Shown: positions 21,321 through 32,260 of the stretch, in pieces | How positions within the stretch are numbered: the first letter of the stretch is position 1 | How the letters are laid out: every line of letters starts with the position of its first letter | Source: Zantedeschia hybrid cultivar | Lineage: Eukaryota > Streptophyta > Magnoliopsida > Alismatales > Araceae | Reading direction: 5' to 3' | Length of the DNA stretch: 64,000 bases | NCBI GenBank assembly: GCA_030544215.1 | Contig: JARZZO010000011.1 | Coordinates: 11,642,001-11,706,000, forward strand | Translations under genes and position numbers: made by a program | The notes under the pieces: generated by a model | Told to the model about the DNA's origin: nothing | The model's database searches: none | What the model saw: the letters and a program-made list of their open reading frames with translations, nothing else

Positions 21321-22455
21321 TGTTGGGATCCGGGCGAGACGCGAAAAACGCAGCGGAAATGACGAATAAAATATTATCCCACCCGATGCCCGCTGATCCG
21401 ATTCGGAACGAAAAACTAAAACCGAAAACCGGGTTGTAATCTGATTACCGTGCGCAGATTTGAATCTGCTTCCGTCTCGGTTCCGTCGAGGCGATGCCGC
21501 GAGCCGCACAAGCGTTTGGCCTCCAGTGGTATCCACGCGATCCTTCGCGGTGGTTTGTCCTCGCTCCCTCGTCCGTATCAGCTCGCTCGCTGAAGATCCG
21601 TCGCGGCAACGATTGCCGAAAACCCGCCGACGGGAATTCCCGACTTTCGGGAATCACACGCGGTGGAGACGGAGACTGTTCCGGCGCCTCGAACGGGGCG
21701 CCCAGACAAGGAGAGAGAAAGGGGGGATGACGGCCAGTATGGGGAAACTCTGGAGCTTGGCCCAGGGTTTCTCAACAACGCGTATATATATTAAGTCGGC
21801 GCGACTTTTTACAAAAGTCCCCGAGTTAATATATATCCCACTTATGTACCACCGACTGAGAATCTGATTGTGTGTGACCCTCTAGGCTCATTTACCAGTC
21901 TGGTTTTCAGCCCGTTAAGTCTAATAACTAGTTATTGACTTATTGTAATTAATTAATATCTAGATATTAACTAATTACTTAACCGAATTGACATCGCATG
22001 TAAATTCGGTCGGACTTCCGATCAAGTTGGGTGCCAAGCAACACCGCATAGTCCCAGAAGGTAATGGGGTTCAGCAACCCACTCACGGAACCTGTCCGTC
22101 CACAATTACCGCGTGGCTATAATCTTTCGTTCGCACAATGCTCTCGAGTTAACCTAGCGTATGGTCAACTGTCAAACCCTATATGGTCAACTCACTTGAA
22201 TCAGACTCCGTTGTACAATATCAGAAAACCTCTTTTCTGATATTGTTTCTGCTCTGGCCAGAGACTCATACAGATCTATTCTAGAGCATTCTCTCTCCAG
22301 TTATCTGAGAGCGAACGATCCTTTATTGAACACACAATCACCTTCGAAGGTCTTCCGCTGGACCCGATCTTTGACTATTAGAGATCCCGTGGATAGGGAT
22401 TCGTTGGTCAAGGTCAAAGTCCAGAAGTCCATCGACAAGGTGTCTTTGATGTCTC
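21321..22455 (-). repeat. Copia I 5' LTR (truncated)
   Basis: Starts TGTTGGG on the + strand and follows the order of blocks in the LTR of element III (CGCAGCGGAAA, GTGTGTGACCCTCTAGGCTC, TTGGGTGCCAAGCAACACCGC, CCTGGCCAGAGAC...). It stops at GTGTCTTTGATGTCTC, where LTR C begins. The distal part of about 450 bp is missing. Confidence 0.85.
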
Positions 22456-24037
22456 TGTAAGGAATCGCCATGAACGCAGCGGAAATAAAAATGATTCCAT
22501 TGTATCGGTTGCTGGGGTCGTAAAACGGACATTAAAATCTAAGCGGGAAGAACAGTTCTTCACCTTTGCGGGGTTTCGAATCTCCCGTGGATGATGCCGA
22601 CTCGGTAATCGCGCACGCGCACGATCTCTAGAGGTATCCACATTAGTTCCCGCAGCAGACGCGATTTCTTCCTCGACTTGAGTGCTCCGACCAGATCTCA
22701 AATCCACCATGCGCGGAGAGAGACAGATCCACTCCAAGAGAGAGAGAAGGAGAGAGAGAGATGAGAGAGAGAATCTGGGGAGTAAAATTCGTCCAACTAA
22801 CTTTTTACCCCTCCCCCTTGGCCCTCCTTATATAGAAATAAGGATAAGCACAACAGTTAATCCTCATGATTATCCAAGAGTTTGGCCTTGGATAATTCTC
22901 CATTAAATCTTCATGTTTATCCTGCAGCTTTTCACAAAAATTCAGATAAGCATGAAATTTAACATCTCTCACCGTCTGACGAGAACTCTTATGTGTGTGA
23001 CCCTCTAGGCCCATATATCAGTCCGGTTGTAGGCCCATTAAACTTAGAACTGTTTCTTGAGTTTAATATTTATTAATTAACATTTAAACATCATATGTTA
23101 AATGATTAATTTAATAAACAAGTGAATTATCATCTGATGATCAAATCACTTGGCCTTCTGATCATGAACAGCACCAAACACTACCTCATGATCCCAGAAG
23201 ATATAAGGGATACTGTTCCCTTCAATTGAACCTTTCCGTCTGCCGATACCGCACAGATATAATCCTTCACTCATGCAATGTCCCGATAACGCAAGGGTAT
23301 GGTTTTATAGTCAAACCCTCTATCGCATTATCCAGATGGATTCCAGTACACAGTTAATGAAAGACATCTCTTTCATTTGACCCTGGCCAGAGATTTCTGT
23401 GTACACATCCATGGGACATTCTCTCTCCAGTCTTATACCAAGAGTGAGTGATCCCTTGTTGTTCACTCAATTACCTTCGCAAGCTTTCCATTGTATCTGA
23501 AAGACCGATTATGGTGGACTTAATGGTTAAAGTCCACGAGTCAGAGAATCAAGATACAATGGTCCACAAACAAGGTATCATTGGTGACTCAGGTCAAAGG
23601 ACCAACTGTGCTACTGCAACGATTGAATTCCCTAGTTGACTAATAGGTATAATTACCATCCATGAATTCTTATTTGGGTCTGTTCAGTGAACTCATTCTC
23701 TAATGAGCACCCACTTGTTTGTCTTAGTGTCACCACACGAGTGAATGTGAGATCATTCACCCTCATCATATGAGCAAACATAACTTGTGTCGATCTTATC
23801 GGATATTTAATGTCCATCTCAAATATCCTATGATCGAGAACTGTTTAAGACAATTGACTGAGGATATTGATCTCACTATCATGATCTCATTATGATTCAA
23901 TATCCCATACATTTGTCTATGGACCTTCATTACGATAGTCGTTTGCGAGAACTATTAAATGAAGAAATAATTGCCTTTATTAATAATCTTGAACTAGAAT
24001 ATACAATGATTGGCTTTGAGGCCACCCAATTCTAACA
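22456..24037 (-). repeat. Copia II 3' LTR (1582 bp)
   Basis: Begins TGTAAGG (the TGTTGGG position of other LTRs) and ends TCTAACA, so it has TG...CA termini when read on the minus strand. It shares GAACGCAGCGGAAA, GTGTGTGACCCTCTAGGCCC, CCTGGCCAGAGA and CATATGAGCA with the other LTRs but is clearly a separate subfamily. A (GA)n tract lies at about 22738-22770. Confidence 0.85.
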
Positions 24038-24051
24038 TTCTCCCACTTGGA

Positions 24052-25787
24052 CTATAGCCAATCACCCATGTGTCTAAGTCCCATAGACTTAAGGTGACGT
24101 TCTAAATTGTTTTGAGACAATGGCTTAGTCAAGGGATCTGCTACATTATCTTCAGATGAGACTTTCTCAACTACTATATCTCCTCGGGCGATGATCTCAC
24201 GAATCAGATGAAATCGTCTCAGAATGTGCTTTGACTTCTGATGTGATCTGGGCTCCTTCGCTTGAGCTATTGCCCCATTGTTGTCACACAATAATGGAAC
24301 ATGATCTGAAATGCTTGGAACGACTCCAAGCGCCGAGATGAACTTCTTCATCCAAACTGCCTCCTTGGCCGCTTCAGCTGCAGCAATGTATTCTGCTTCG
24401 GTCGTCGAATCTGCAGTTGTTTCCTGTTTGGAACTCTTCCAACTTGCTGCACCTCCATTTAACATGAACACAAATCCAGACATGGATTTGCTGTCATCCA
24501 TATCCGACTGGAAACTCGAGTCAGTAAATCCTCGAAGTTCCAAGTCGTTTCTTCCATAAACGAGAAATAGATCCTTAGTCCTTCTCAAGTGTCTAAGGAT
24601 ACATTTCACTGCCTTCCAGTGTTCCTCATCTGGATCAGCCTGATATCTACTGGTGACACTTAGTGGGTGTGCCACATCAAGCCTAGTACATAGCATTGCA
24701 TATATGATAGATCCTATTGCCGAGGCATAAGGAACTCTATCCATATATGCTCTCTCTTCAGGTGTCTTGGGAGACATTTCTTTAGAGAGATAAATTCCAT
24801 GCCTCATAGGAACGAGGCCACTCTTGGAATTTTCCATGCCAAACCTTTTGACTATGGTATCTATGTACATAGATTGGGATAATCCAAGCATCCTTTTGGA
24901 CCTATCTCGATAGATCCTTATTCCCAGAATATAGGATGCTTCTCCCAAATCTTTTATGGAGAAGTTTTTGGATAACCAAGCCTTTACCGATGACAACATT
25001 CCTACATCATTCCCAATGAGTAGAATGTCATCAACATAAAGTACCAAAAAGGTAACTGCGCTCCCACTAGCCTTTTTTGTATACACAAGGTTCATCTTCA
25101 TTCTTAATGAAGTCATAAGATTTGATTGCTTCATCAAATCTTAAGTTCCAAGTTTGGGATGCCTGCTTTAATCCATAGATGGATCTTTGCAGCTTGCATA
25201 CCTTGCTTGAATGCTCTTTGGAAGTGAATCCTTCATGTTGTATCATATACACCTCTTCTTGAAGGTTCATGTTAAGGAATTCTGTTTTCACATCCATTTG
25301 CCATATTTCATAATCATAGAATGCAGCGATAGCAAGAAGTATTCTGATTGACTTAATCATGGCAACTGGAGAAAAGGTTTCGTCATAGTCAATGCCTTGC
25401 CTTTGACGATATCTTTTTGTTACCAGCCTTGCCTTGTATGTGTCAATCTGTCCATCTGCCCCGATCTTTCTTTTAAAGATCCATTTACTGCCAATAGGTA
25501 CATACCTTCTGGCAGATCAACCAAGTTCCAAACTTGGTTGGCATACATGGACTGAATTTTAGAATCCATTGCCTCTTGCCATTTTTTTTATTCTTGACTA
25601 TTTATGGCTTCTAGGTAGGTTTGAAGATCATCATCCTCATTTAAGTGCACTTTTGGTTTGCCATCATCGATATGTCCAACATATCTTTCAGGCTGCTTAG
25701 GCACTCTACCTGATCTGCGAACCTTTTGTGTATCATCTTGAACAAGTTCTTGAGTCAATGGTTCAGTAGATGAACCAGTGTTGATTT
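24052..25787 (-). pseudogene. Copia II pol fragment: reverse transcriptase and RNase H
   Basis: The C-terminal half of a copia polyprotein. Seen: the RT start DYDETFSPVAMIKSIR (about 25330-25390), the catalytic LYVDDILLIGND (near 25040), SKQETTADSTTEAEYIAAAE of RNase H (about 24370-24440), and the usual end at 24052. The frame shifts near 25076 inside a T-run on + (VYKKG versus VYTKKASGS), and a second T-run near 25585 probably adds another break. Protease, integrase core and gag are missing. Not functional. Confidence 0.9.
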
Positions 25788-25789
25788 GT

Positions 25790-25860
25790 GAGTCAGAGAA
25801 TCAAGATATAATGGTCCACAAACAAGGTATCATTGGTGACTCAGGTCAAAGGACCAACTG
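25790..25860 (-). repeat. Stray LTR piece joining copia II to copia III
   Basis: Matches 23541-23611 of the copia II LTR with one visible difference (ATATAATGG versus ATACAATGG). It is then joined at ...CCAACTGT to the copia III type LTR, which starts at TATTCCGCTG. Microhomology at the junction is one or two bases. It is the scar of a deletion or recombination that removed the 5' part of copia II and part of the copia III LTR. Confidence 0.8.
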
Positions 25861-26409
25861 TATTCCGCTGTACCCAATCCTTGGCGTATTAGAATCCCAT
25901 GGCTAGAGATTCGTAAACCAAGGTCAAAGCACAGAAGTCCACCGCCAAGGTGTCCTTGGTGTCTCAGGTCTGAGGACCATCCACGCAACTGCGACAATAG
26001 AATCAAGCTGGTTGACAGTGAGGTACAATACTATCCAGCGATTCAGTCGGATCAGTTCAGTGAACTCATTCTCCAATGAGCACCTACATATTCACCTTAG
26101 TGTCTCCACACAAGTGACTTATGAGATCAGTCACCCTCATCATATGAGCAGAAGTAATCTGTACTAGTCTAACCGGATATCCGATGTCCTTCTCGGATAT
26201 CCTCCGACTAGGAACAATTAAGAATATGTGTGTTTAAGTGATCAGTCTCATTAGTATGATCTCATCATAATCTGATCACCATAGCACATATTCACGGACT
26301 TCATTATGAAACGATAATTAACGCGATCATAATGAATATTATACCATTATATTAATAAATGAACGAGATTTACATAGTCAGATTGGCTTGTAGGCCACCT
26401 AAACTAACA
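25861..26409 (-). repeat. Copia III 3' LTR (truncated)
   Basis: Equivalent to 33647-34200 of the 5' LTR. It ends GGCCACCTAAACTAACA at 26409, followed by the purine-rich tract. The first 1 kb (U5 side) is missing. Confidence 0.9.
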
Positions 26410-26422
26410 ATCTCCCACTTGG
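26410..26422 (-). other. Copia III polypurine tract
   Basis: Minus strand CCAAGTGGGAGAT directly before the 3' LTR start TGTTAG. This is the usual plus-strand DNA synthesis primer. Confidence 0.8.
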
Positions 26423-26423
26423 A

Positions 26424-29400
26424 CTAAAGCGAATCACCTTTATACAATAAGCCCATAGACTCTAGGTGACGCTCAAACACAATTTGAGCCAACGGCTTTG
26501 TCAGTGGATCTGCTATATTGTCGACGGATGGAACTCTTTCCACTACTACATCTTCTCTGGATATAATCTCTCTGATAAGGTGAAAGCGCCTCAGAATATG
26601 CTTCGATTTCTGATGAGACCGCGGCTCTTTCGCTTGCGCAATGGCTCCATTGTTGTCGCACAACAGTAGAATAGGCTCAGAGATGCTGGGAACTACGCCG
26701 AGGTCGGTGATGAATTTCTTCAACCACACTACTTCCTTGGCGGCTTCAGCTGCAGCGATGTACTCAGCTTCAGTCGTCGAATCTGCAGTGGTTACTTGCT
26801 TGGAACTCTTCCAGCACACTGCCCCTCCGTTCAAAGTAAACACGAATCCATATGTAGACTTGCTATCATCTGGATCTGACTAGAAACTCGAGTCAGTAAA
26901 GCCTCGCAGTTTCAAGCCACCTCCTCCATAGACAAGAAACATATCCTTAGTTCTTCTCAAGTACTTAAGGATGCATTTCGCTGCCTTCCAGTGCTCTTCA
27001 CCTGGATCAGCCTGAAATCTACTCGTAACACTTAGAGCAAATGCAACATCAGGCCGTGTACATAGCATGGCATACATGATAGATCCTATGGCAGAGGCAT
27101 AGGGTATTCTATCCATGAATGCCCTCTCATCAGGAGTCTTAGGAGACTGTTCCTTTGAGAGATTAATTCATTGTCTCATCGGTATGAAACCTCTCTTGGA
27201 ATTTTCCATGCCAAACCTTTTGACTAAGGTATCTATGTACAAGGATTGGGTCATTCCAAGCATCCTCTTTGATCTATCTCTATAGATCCGTATTCCCAAT
27301 ACGTAGGATGTTTCTCCCAAATCCTTTATGGAGAAGTTTTTCGACAGCCAGACCTTTACTGATGACATCATAGCTACATCATTCCCAATGAGTAGTATGT
27401 CATCTACGTAAAGAACTAGAAAAGTGATTGCACTCCCACTGGTCTTCTTGTACACACAAGGCTCATCTTCATTCTTAATGAAGTCATAAGACTTGACAGC
27501 CTCGTCAAATCTTATGTTCCAGCTCCGGGAAGCCTGCTTCAGTCCATAAATGGACCTCTGAAGCTTGCACACTTTATCTGGAGATTCTTTGGATGTGAAA
27601 CCTTCTGGTTGTATCATATACACCTCCTCCTTAAGGTTACCATTGAGGAAGGCAATCTTCACATCCATCTGCCAGATTTCATAATCAAAATGTGCAGCAA
27701 TGGCGAGTAGAACTCTGATTGACTTTATCATGACAACTGGTGAGAAAGTCTCGTCATAGTCAATTCCTTGCCTTTGACGATATCCCTTTGCCACCAACCT
27801 TGCCTTATAAGTGTCGATCCGTCCATCAGCACCGATCTTTCTCTTAAAGATCCACTTGCAACCGATGAGTACAATACCCTCGGGCAAGTCCTCCAAGTTC
27901 CAAACTTGGTTGGTGTACATGGACTGGATTTCTGAGTTCATGGCTTCTTGCCATTTCCCGGCTTCTGGGCCTTCTATGGCCTCTCGGTAGTTTTTCGGAT
28001 CATCATCCACATTATATTGTACCTTAGACTTACCTTCAGCAATATGTCTCACATATCGTTCGGGTAGTCTAGGTACTCTACCAGATCTACGAGGCTCATC
28101 TGTGTGTACCTGAACAGATTCAGGAACTGATATCTCATCTGATGATAATGCAGCTGTTTGGGAATCTGGAACCTCTTCCAGTACTATTTTACTCCCACTG
28201 TCCTCCTGGAGAAGGTATTCCTCTTCCAGGAAGACAGCTTTCCTGGCGACAAACACCTTTTGTTCACCAGGATGGAAAAAATAGTATCCAAAGGTTTCCT
28301 TTGGATATCCCACAAACCTGCATTTATCAGTTCATGATTCCAGCTTGTCCGGATCATGCCTCTTTACATGAGCAGGACAACCCCAGACTTTAACATGTTT
28401 AAATTCTGGTTTCCTGCCTTTCCATATCTCATATGGAGTAGAGGCCACAAACTTGCTGGGTACTCTGTTCAGTAGGTATGCTGCTGACTCTAGAGCATAC
28501 CCCCAGAGGGACACTGGTAATCCTGAAAAGCTCATCATGGATCGCACCATGTCCAACAAAGTGCGATTCCTCCTTTCATATACACCATTCATCTGTGGTG
28601 TATATGGAGGGGTCAGCTGAGAAAGGATACCATTATCCTTTAAGAATTGTGTGAAATTAGTACTCAAGTATTCTCCTCCTCGATCTGATCGAAGAACTTT
28701 AATACTCTTTCCTAACTGCTTCTCCACCTTATTCTAGAACTCCTTGAACTTCTCAAATGCTTCCGACTTGTACTTCATTAAGTACACATAGCCGAATCTT
28801 GAGAAGTTATCGGTGAACGTGATGAAGTAAGAAAAGCCACCTTTGACTTGGGTGGACATTGGACCACATACATCCGTATGTATTAGTTCCAGAATGTCCT
28901 TGGCACGTTCTCCATGTCCACTAAATGGAGATTTTGCCATCTTTCCCATAAGGCAGGATTCATATGTTGCAAACGATTCATAATCGAATGTTGTTAAGTA
29001 ACTATGCTTGTGCAACTTTTGCAACCTGCTTTCGCCAATGTGCCCAAGTCTACAATGCCACATGTAAGCCTGGTTCACACAATTCTTGCTCTTCTTAAGA
29101 GCATTATCAATCTGAAGATTGTAATAAGAAACATCTAATAGATATAGACCGTTGACTAAAGATGTTGAAGCTATTGATTTATTACCATAATAAATCGAAC
29201 AACTTCTATTTTCAATAGTCAACCTATATCCTATCTTGTCCAAACAAGATATTGATATGATGTTCTTTATTATGCTAGGAACATAATAATAATCTTCTAA
29301 TAATAAGGTGTCTCCCGATGGAAGCCTGAGGTTTACTGTCCCAACAGCAATCGCCGCAACTTTTGCGCCGTTTCCTAGCCTCAATTCCACCTCACCTTGT

Positions 29401-29843
29401 CTCAGCTTGCGCTTACTTGTCAGCATCTGTACATCATGACAGATATGAGAAGCACATCCGGTATCTAATACCCAAGATGTGGAATCTCCAACTGACAAGT
29501 TGATATCTATCATATAGATATTTGAAGCTTCAAACAGCTTCACTCTTCCATGAGCTTTATCATGAAGGAACTCCTTGCAGTTCCTCTTCCAGTGACCATA
29601 CTGCTTATAGTAGAAGCAGTCACCCTTCACTACTCTTTTGCCTTTGTCCTTCGATCTTTTATCGTCAGCTATCATCTCTGCTTCAGGGGCATCCAATGCC
29701 GATTCAGCAAGAGGATCAGCTCCAGGGACAAAGTTATTGTGCTCAGATCTGAAGACATTCTTCAGGTTTCTGAACCAATCCGAGTAGATCATGTAAGTCA
29801 AAAGGGCATCAAGTATGTCACGGAGTGGGTTATTCGACGACAT
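26424..29843 (-). pseudogene. Copia III gag-pol, one frame broken only by stop codons
   Basis: Domains in order: short gag start (MSSNNPLRDILDALLTYM), zinc knuckle CFYYKQYGHWKRNC (second Cys is Tyr), protease WVLDTGCASHIC, GAG-pre-integrase, integrase core (HTDVCGPMS...DRGGEY), RT with LYVDDILLIGND, and RNase H (ADSTTEAEYIAAAEAAKE) to 26424. All pieces share one frame. It is interrupted by stops near 28731 (TAG at a CAG position), 28329 (TGA where CGA fits), 27165 (TGA where element II has GGA) and 26877 (TAG at a CAG position). Most of the gag capsid domain is deleted between about 29760 and 29840. Not autonomous as it stands. Confidence 0.92.
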
Positions 29844-30024
29844 AATTCCCTACAGGAGATAAGTAAAATTTATTTAGCAGATGTTCAATTATTAAAGTTT
29901 AAAACAAGACATGGTCTTTTGTTCAAGTTTAACTCCCACTAATTTTCGACGGACTGTATAGCCCTCAGTTATACAGAACGGGAGACGCCGACAGTCTCCT
30001 AGTAGGGATCATAATCTCAATGAC

Positions 30025-30350
30025 TTGCACTACAGCCTTGTGGATAGCACAACAAACTGTAATACAATCAGAGAGCACCCAACTCATGGGACTTGCAACT
30101 CCTTGCAATATCTGATCATAGCTTCGGTCCCCAGAGATTTAATGGCCTTGTGGATAGCACAACAAACCACTAATTCTGGTCTAAGCTAACCATCATTACG
30201 CGACGAGCATAGATTTGCATGCAGCCCTTGTGGATAGCACAACAAAGCTACATGGTTCCTCTACCCCGATCTATAGGCATCTAATGCCATAGCCACAGTT
30301 TCTCCTCTCAATTAAGCAGGCCTTGTGGATAGCACAACAAACCTGCCTAA
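30025..30350 (-). repeat. Four hairpins with an identical 21-nt loop in copia III leader
   Basis: Hairpins at 30025-30067 (11 bp), 30139-30173 (7 bp, plus 5 more after a small internal loop), 30218-30254 (8 bp) and 30312-30350 (9 bp). Each loop is the same 21 bases; its centre on the sense (minus) strand is TTGTGCTATCCACAA, which can itself form a 5-bp inner stem. The outer stems are unrelated in sequence but each pairs, with five G-U pairs in total, all on the sense strand. A degenerate loop core (TGGATAGCACA) recurs at 30578-30588. The position is between the AT-rich palindrome array and gag. Confidence 0.85.
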
Positions 30351-30439
30351 AGTGATTCGAATCCTATGACTATAACGATGGTGGACCACGCGGTAAGTTC
30401 TCAACTACTCACGTTATGCTTTAGAGTTTATCTGAGGGT

Positions 30440-31189
30440 ATTTAGATAACTTTTATCTTGGTCTCTCCTAGGTGATAGTATAAATACATCGTATATATTT
30501 ACTAAATACTATAACCTGCTTTGATTCATAATCAAAAGATAAACAATGCATCTCATACATGTCATTAGTGTGGTCATGGATAGCACAGTGGGTTTGACTA
30601 GAGCCAACAGTCAAACGCACACACAATCTAATTATAACATTTACATTAGATACCCTGCAATCACATAGGCAAGAAATCTCCATCTTTTCGCCTTCCTGGT
30701 TGCAGCTGTGGATCGTCCTCGCTCCTTCCTCGGTTGCCTCGATCATATTACATTTAAATTCTAGAATTTATAAGTAAATTGAAGACGACCTTATGGCGAG
30801 TACAAGAGAGAGAGGGAGGTAGAAATACATCGGAGTATGAGAGAGAGAGGTGCGCAGACCTCTATTTATTAACAATTAATAAAAATCATACATCCACGAT
30901 CCACACAATCCATTCATCACATGAATAATAAATTAAGTGCATATTCATGACCACGGTGTGTTTTAAACATCCACACATGATTCAGCGCATCACATGGCTA
31001 AAACAAATGAGTTTTTCAAAATAAATAAGTTTTGACTTTCAAAAAGCTAGGATCCAATCAAAATTGGTATTTGAATTTCGAAAACTCATTTTATTAACTT
31101 AACATGCAATTAAATCAAATTTAAAAGCAATAAACACACATCACATGCGCACACACTCCGAATTAATAATTCCAGATTATTCCATGCAA
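30440..31189 (-). other. Copia III leader between the two hairpin arrays
   Basis: Non-coding. It carries a GA-rich run (30805-30850) and the blocks shared with copia I (ATTCATGACCAC, CCAATCAAAATTGG, AACATGCAAT). A small minus frame at 30468-30746 has no domain. Confidence 0.5.
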
Positions 31190-31614
31190 ATTAGAACATT
31201 TCTAATAATCTAACACTTAGATTAAACCCCATTAATAATCTAACAATTAGACTATTGATAACTAATCTAACTCTTAGACTAGTCCATCAAAATTTATTAA
31301 CAATTTAACACTTAAATTATTAATTAACTCTAATTATTAATTAACTACTAATCTAACTCTTAGATTAGTTAATTAATGTTAATTAGTAATTTAACATTTA
31401 AATTATTAATCAACACTAATTCTTTAATAATATTCATCTAACACTTAGATTAGTTAACTTAAAATTAATCATTAATCTTAACACTTAAAATCAACAATTA
31501 ACTCTAATTAACTGATAAGTACAAATTTAACATTTAAATTAGCTAATTAAAGTTAACTATTAATTTAACACTTAAATTAATAACCAACTTTAATCAATTA
31601 ACAACAATTGTTAA
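31190..31614. repeat. Palindrome (hairpin) array in copia III leader
   Basis: At least twelve inverted repeats with three-base loops in 425 bp. Examples: ATTAGAA/TTCTAAT loop CAT (31190-31206), AATCTAA/TTAGATT loop CAC (31207-31223), ACTAATCTAA/TTAGACTAGT loop CTC (31261-31283), ACTAATCTAA/TTAGATTAGT loop CTC (31347-31369), AATTTAA/TTAAATT loop CAT (31388-31404), TTAATCTTAA/TTAAAATCAA loop CAC (31472-31494), TTAACAA/TTGTTAA loop CAA (31598-31614). Several imperfect pairs become G-U pairs on the element's sense strand. Confidence 0.88.
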
Positions 31615-31859
31615 TAATAATGATTCAAAAATCATTAAAGCCCAATTTAATAAAACTGAATAATAATTAAAATTTTCAAAACAGATTTTGAATTAAATTA
31701 AAATCTAATTTTATTTTCATTAAATGGGCCTACAATGAATAAAGGGGTTTAATATGATTCAAAATCATAAAAGAGTTAATTAAATAAAATTGAACAATAA
31801 TTCAAAATTTTAAACAATTTTAAAATTTAAATTAAGTCCAATTTTAATTTAATTAACAG

Positions 31860-32260
31860 GGCATAAGGGTTTAATTTGGGGTTTGGGTTTGAAAGTAAAA
31901 GGGCCCAACCCTTAAAACCCAGCTGGCTCGGGCCCTGTAGGGCCTGGGTTCGAGCCAGGTGCGCCTGGGACCGAGCCAGGCGCACCTGGCTCGTGCCTGT
32001 CTCGGGCCCGGTCCAACCGGGACCTGACCGGCCGGCCCAAGTCCGAACCGCCCGTCCCCTTCCACCCGAAACCCTTCAGCCCTAACCTGCAACAGTTGCA
32101 GGTGGGGATGGTGCTGCAGCGGCGCCGCCCGGCCCCTGCCGGCGGCACAGGCCCCGGCCGGCGGTGCCCCCGGCGCCGGCGACGTACCCGGCGCCGGCAG
32201 GGCCGCCGGCGGTGGCCAAACAGGCTGCCCGAGCCTCTATATGGGGTGGATTTCAGGGTT
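31860..32260. other. GC-rich structured zone of copia III leader
   Basis: Strong GC shift next to AT-rich DNA, with inverted repeats such as GAGCCAGG/CCTGGCTC around CGCA (near 31973-31992) and runs of GCCGGCG. The same zone, with GAGCCAGGT and TGGCTCGGGC, occurs at 20560-20760 in copia I. Overlapping open frames here reflect base composition. Confidence 0.6.

Larger units (their letters stand above)
19080..22455 (-). mobile_element. Ty1/copia element I: 5' LTR plus leader, body lost
   Basis: Minus-strand copia remnant: LTR (21321-22455, truncated), primer-binding site (21301-21320) and a leader of about 2.2 kb that resembles the leader of element III (30770-32630) in order: GC-rich zone (20520-20940), AT-rich palindrome array (about 19500-20405), then a TCATGACCAC-containing block (19248-19257 versus 30945-30954) and a GGATC/GGTACCAATCAAAATTGG-type block. 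The gag-pol body expected left of 19080 is absent. The LTR is cut at 22455 exactly where the LTR of element II starts, indicating a nested insertion. Confidence 0.8.
22456..25789 (-). mobile_element. Ty1/copia element II, 5'-truncated
   Basis: Consists of a complete 3' LTR (22456-24037), a purine-rich tract (minus-strand CCAAGTGGGAGAA, from 24038) and the 3' half of pol (24052 to about 25787). The right side ends abruptly in the integrase-RT linker, where a 71-bp piece of the same LTR type is joined. The left neighbour GTCTC would be the target duplication, but its partner is lost. Confidence 0.85.

Noticed and set aside
30025..30350. CRISPR-like array (identical repeats with different spacers)
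   Set aside because: The window is plant nuclear DNA, the repeats are irregularly spaced (about 80-110 bp), and the adjacent variable parts form stems with each repeat. It lies in a retrotransposon leader.
31190..31614. Hammerhead ribozyme or retrozyme
   Set aside because: The catalytic core motifs (CTGATGA and GAAA in the right arrangement) were not found.
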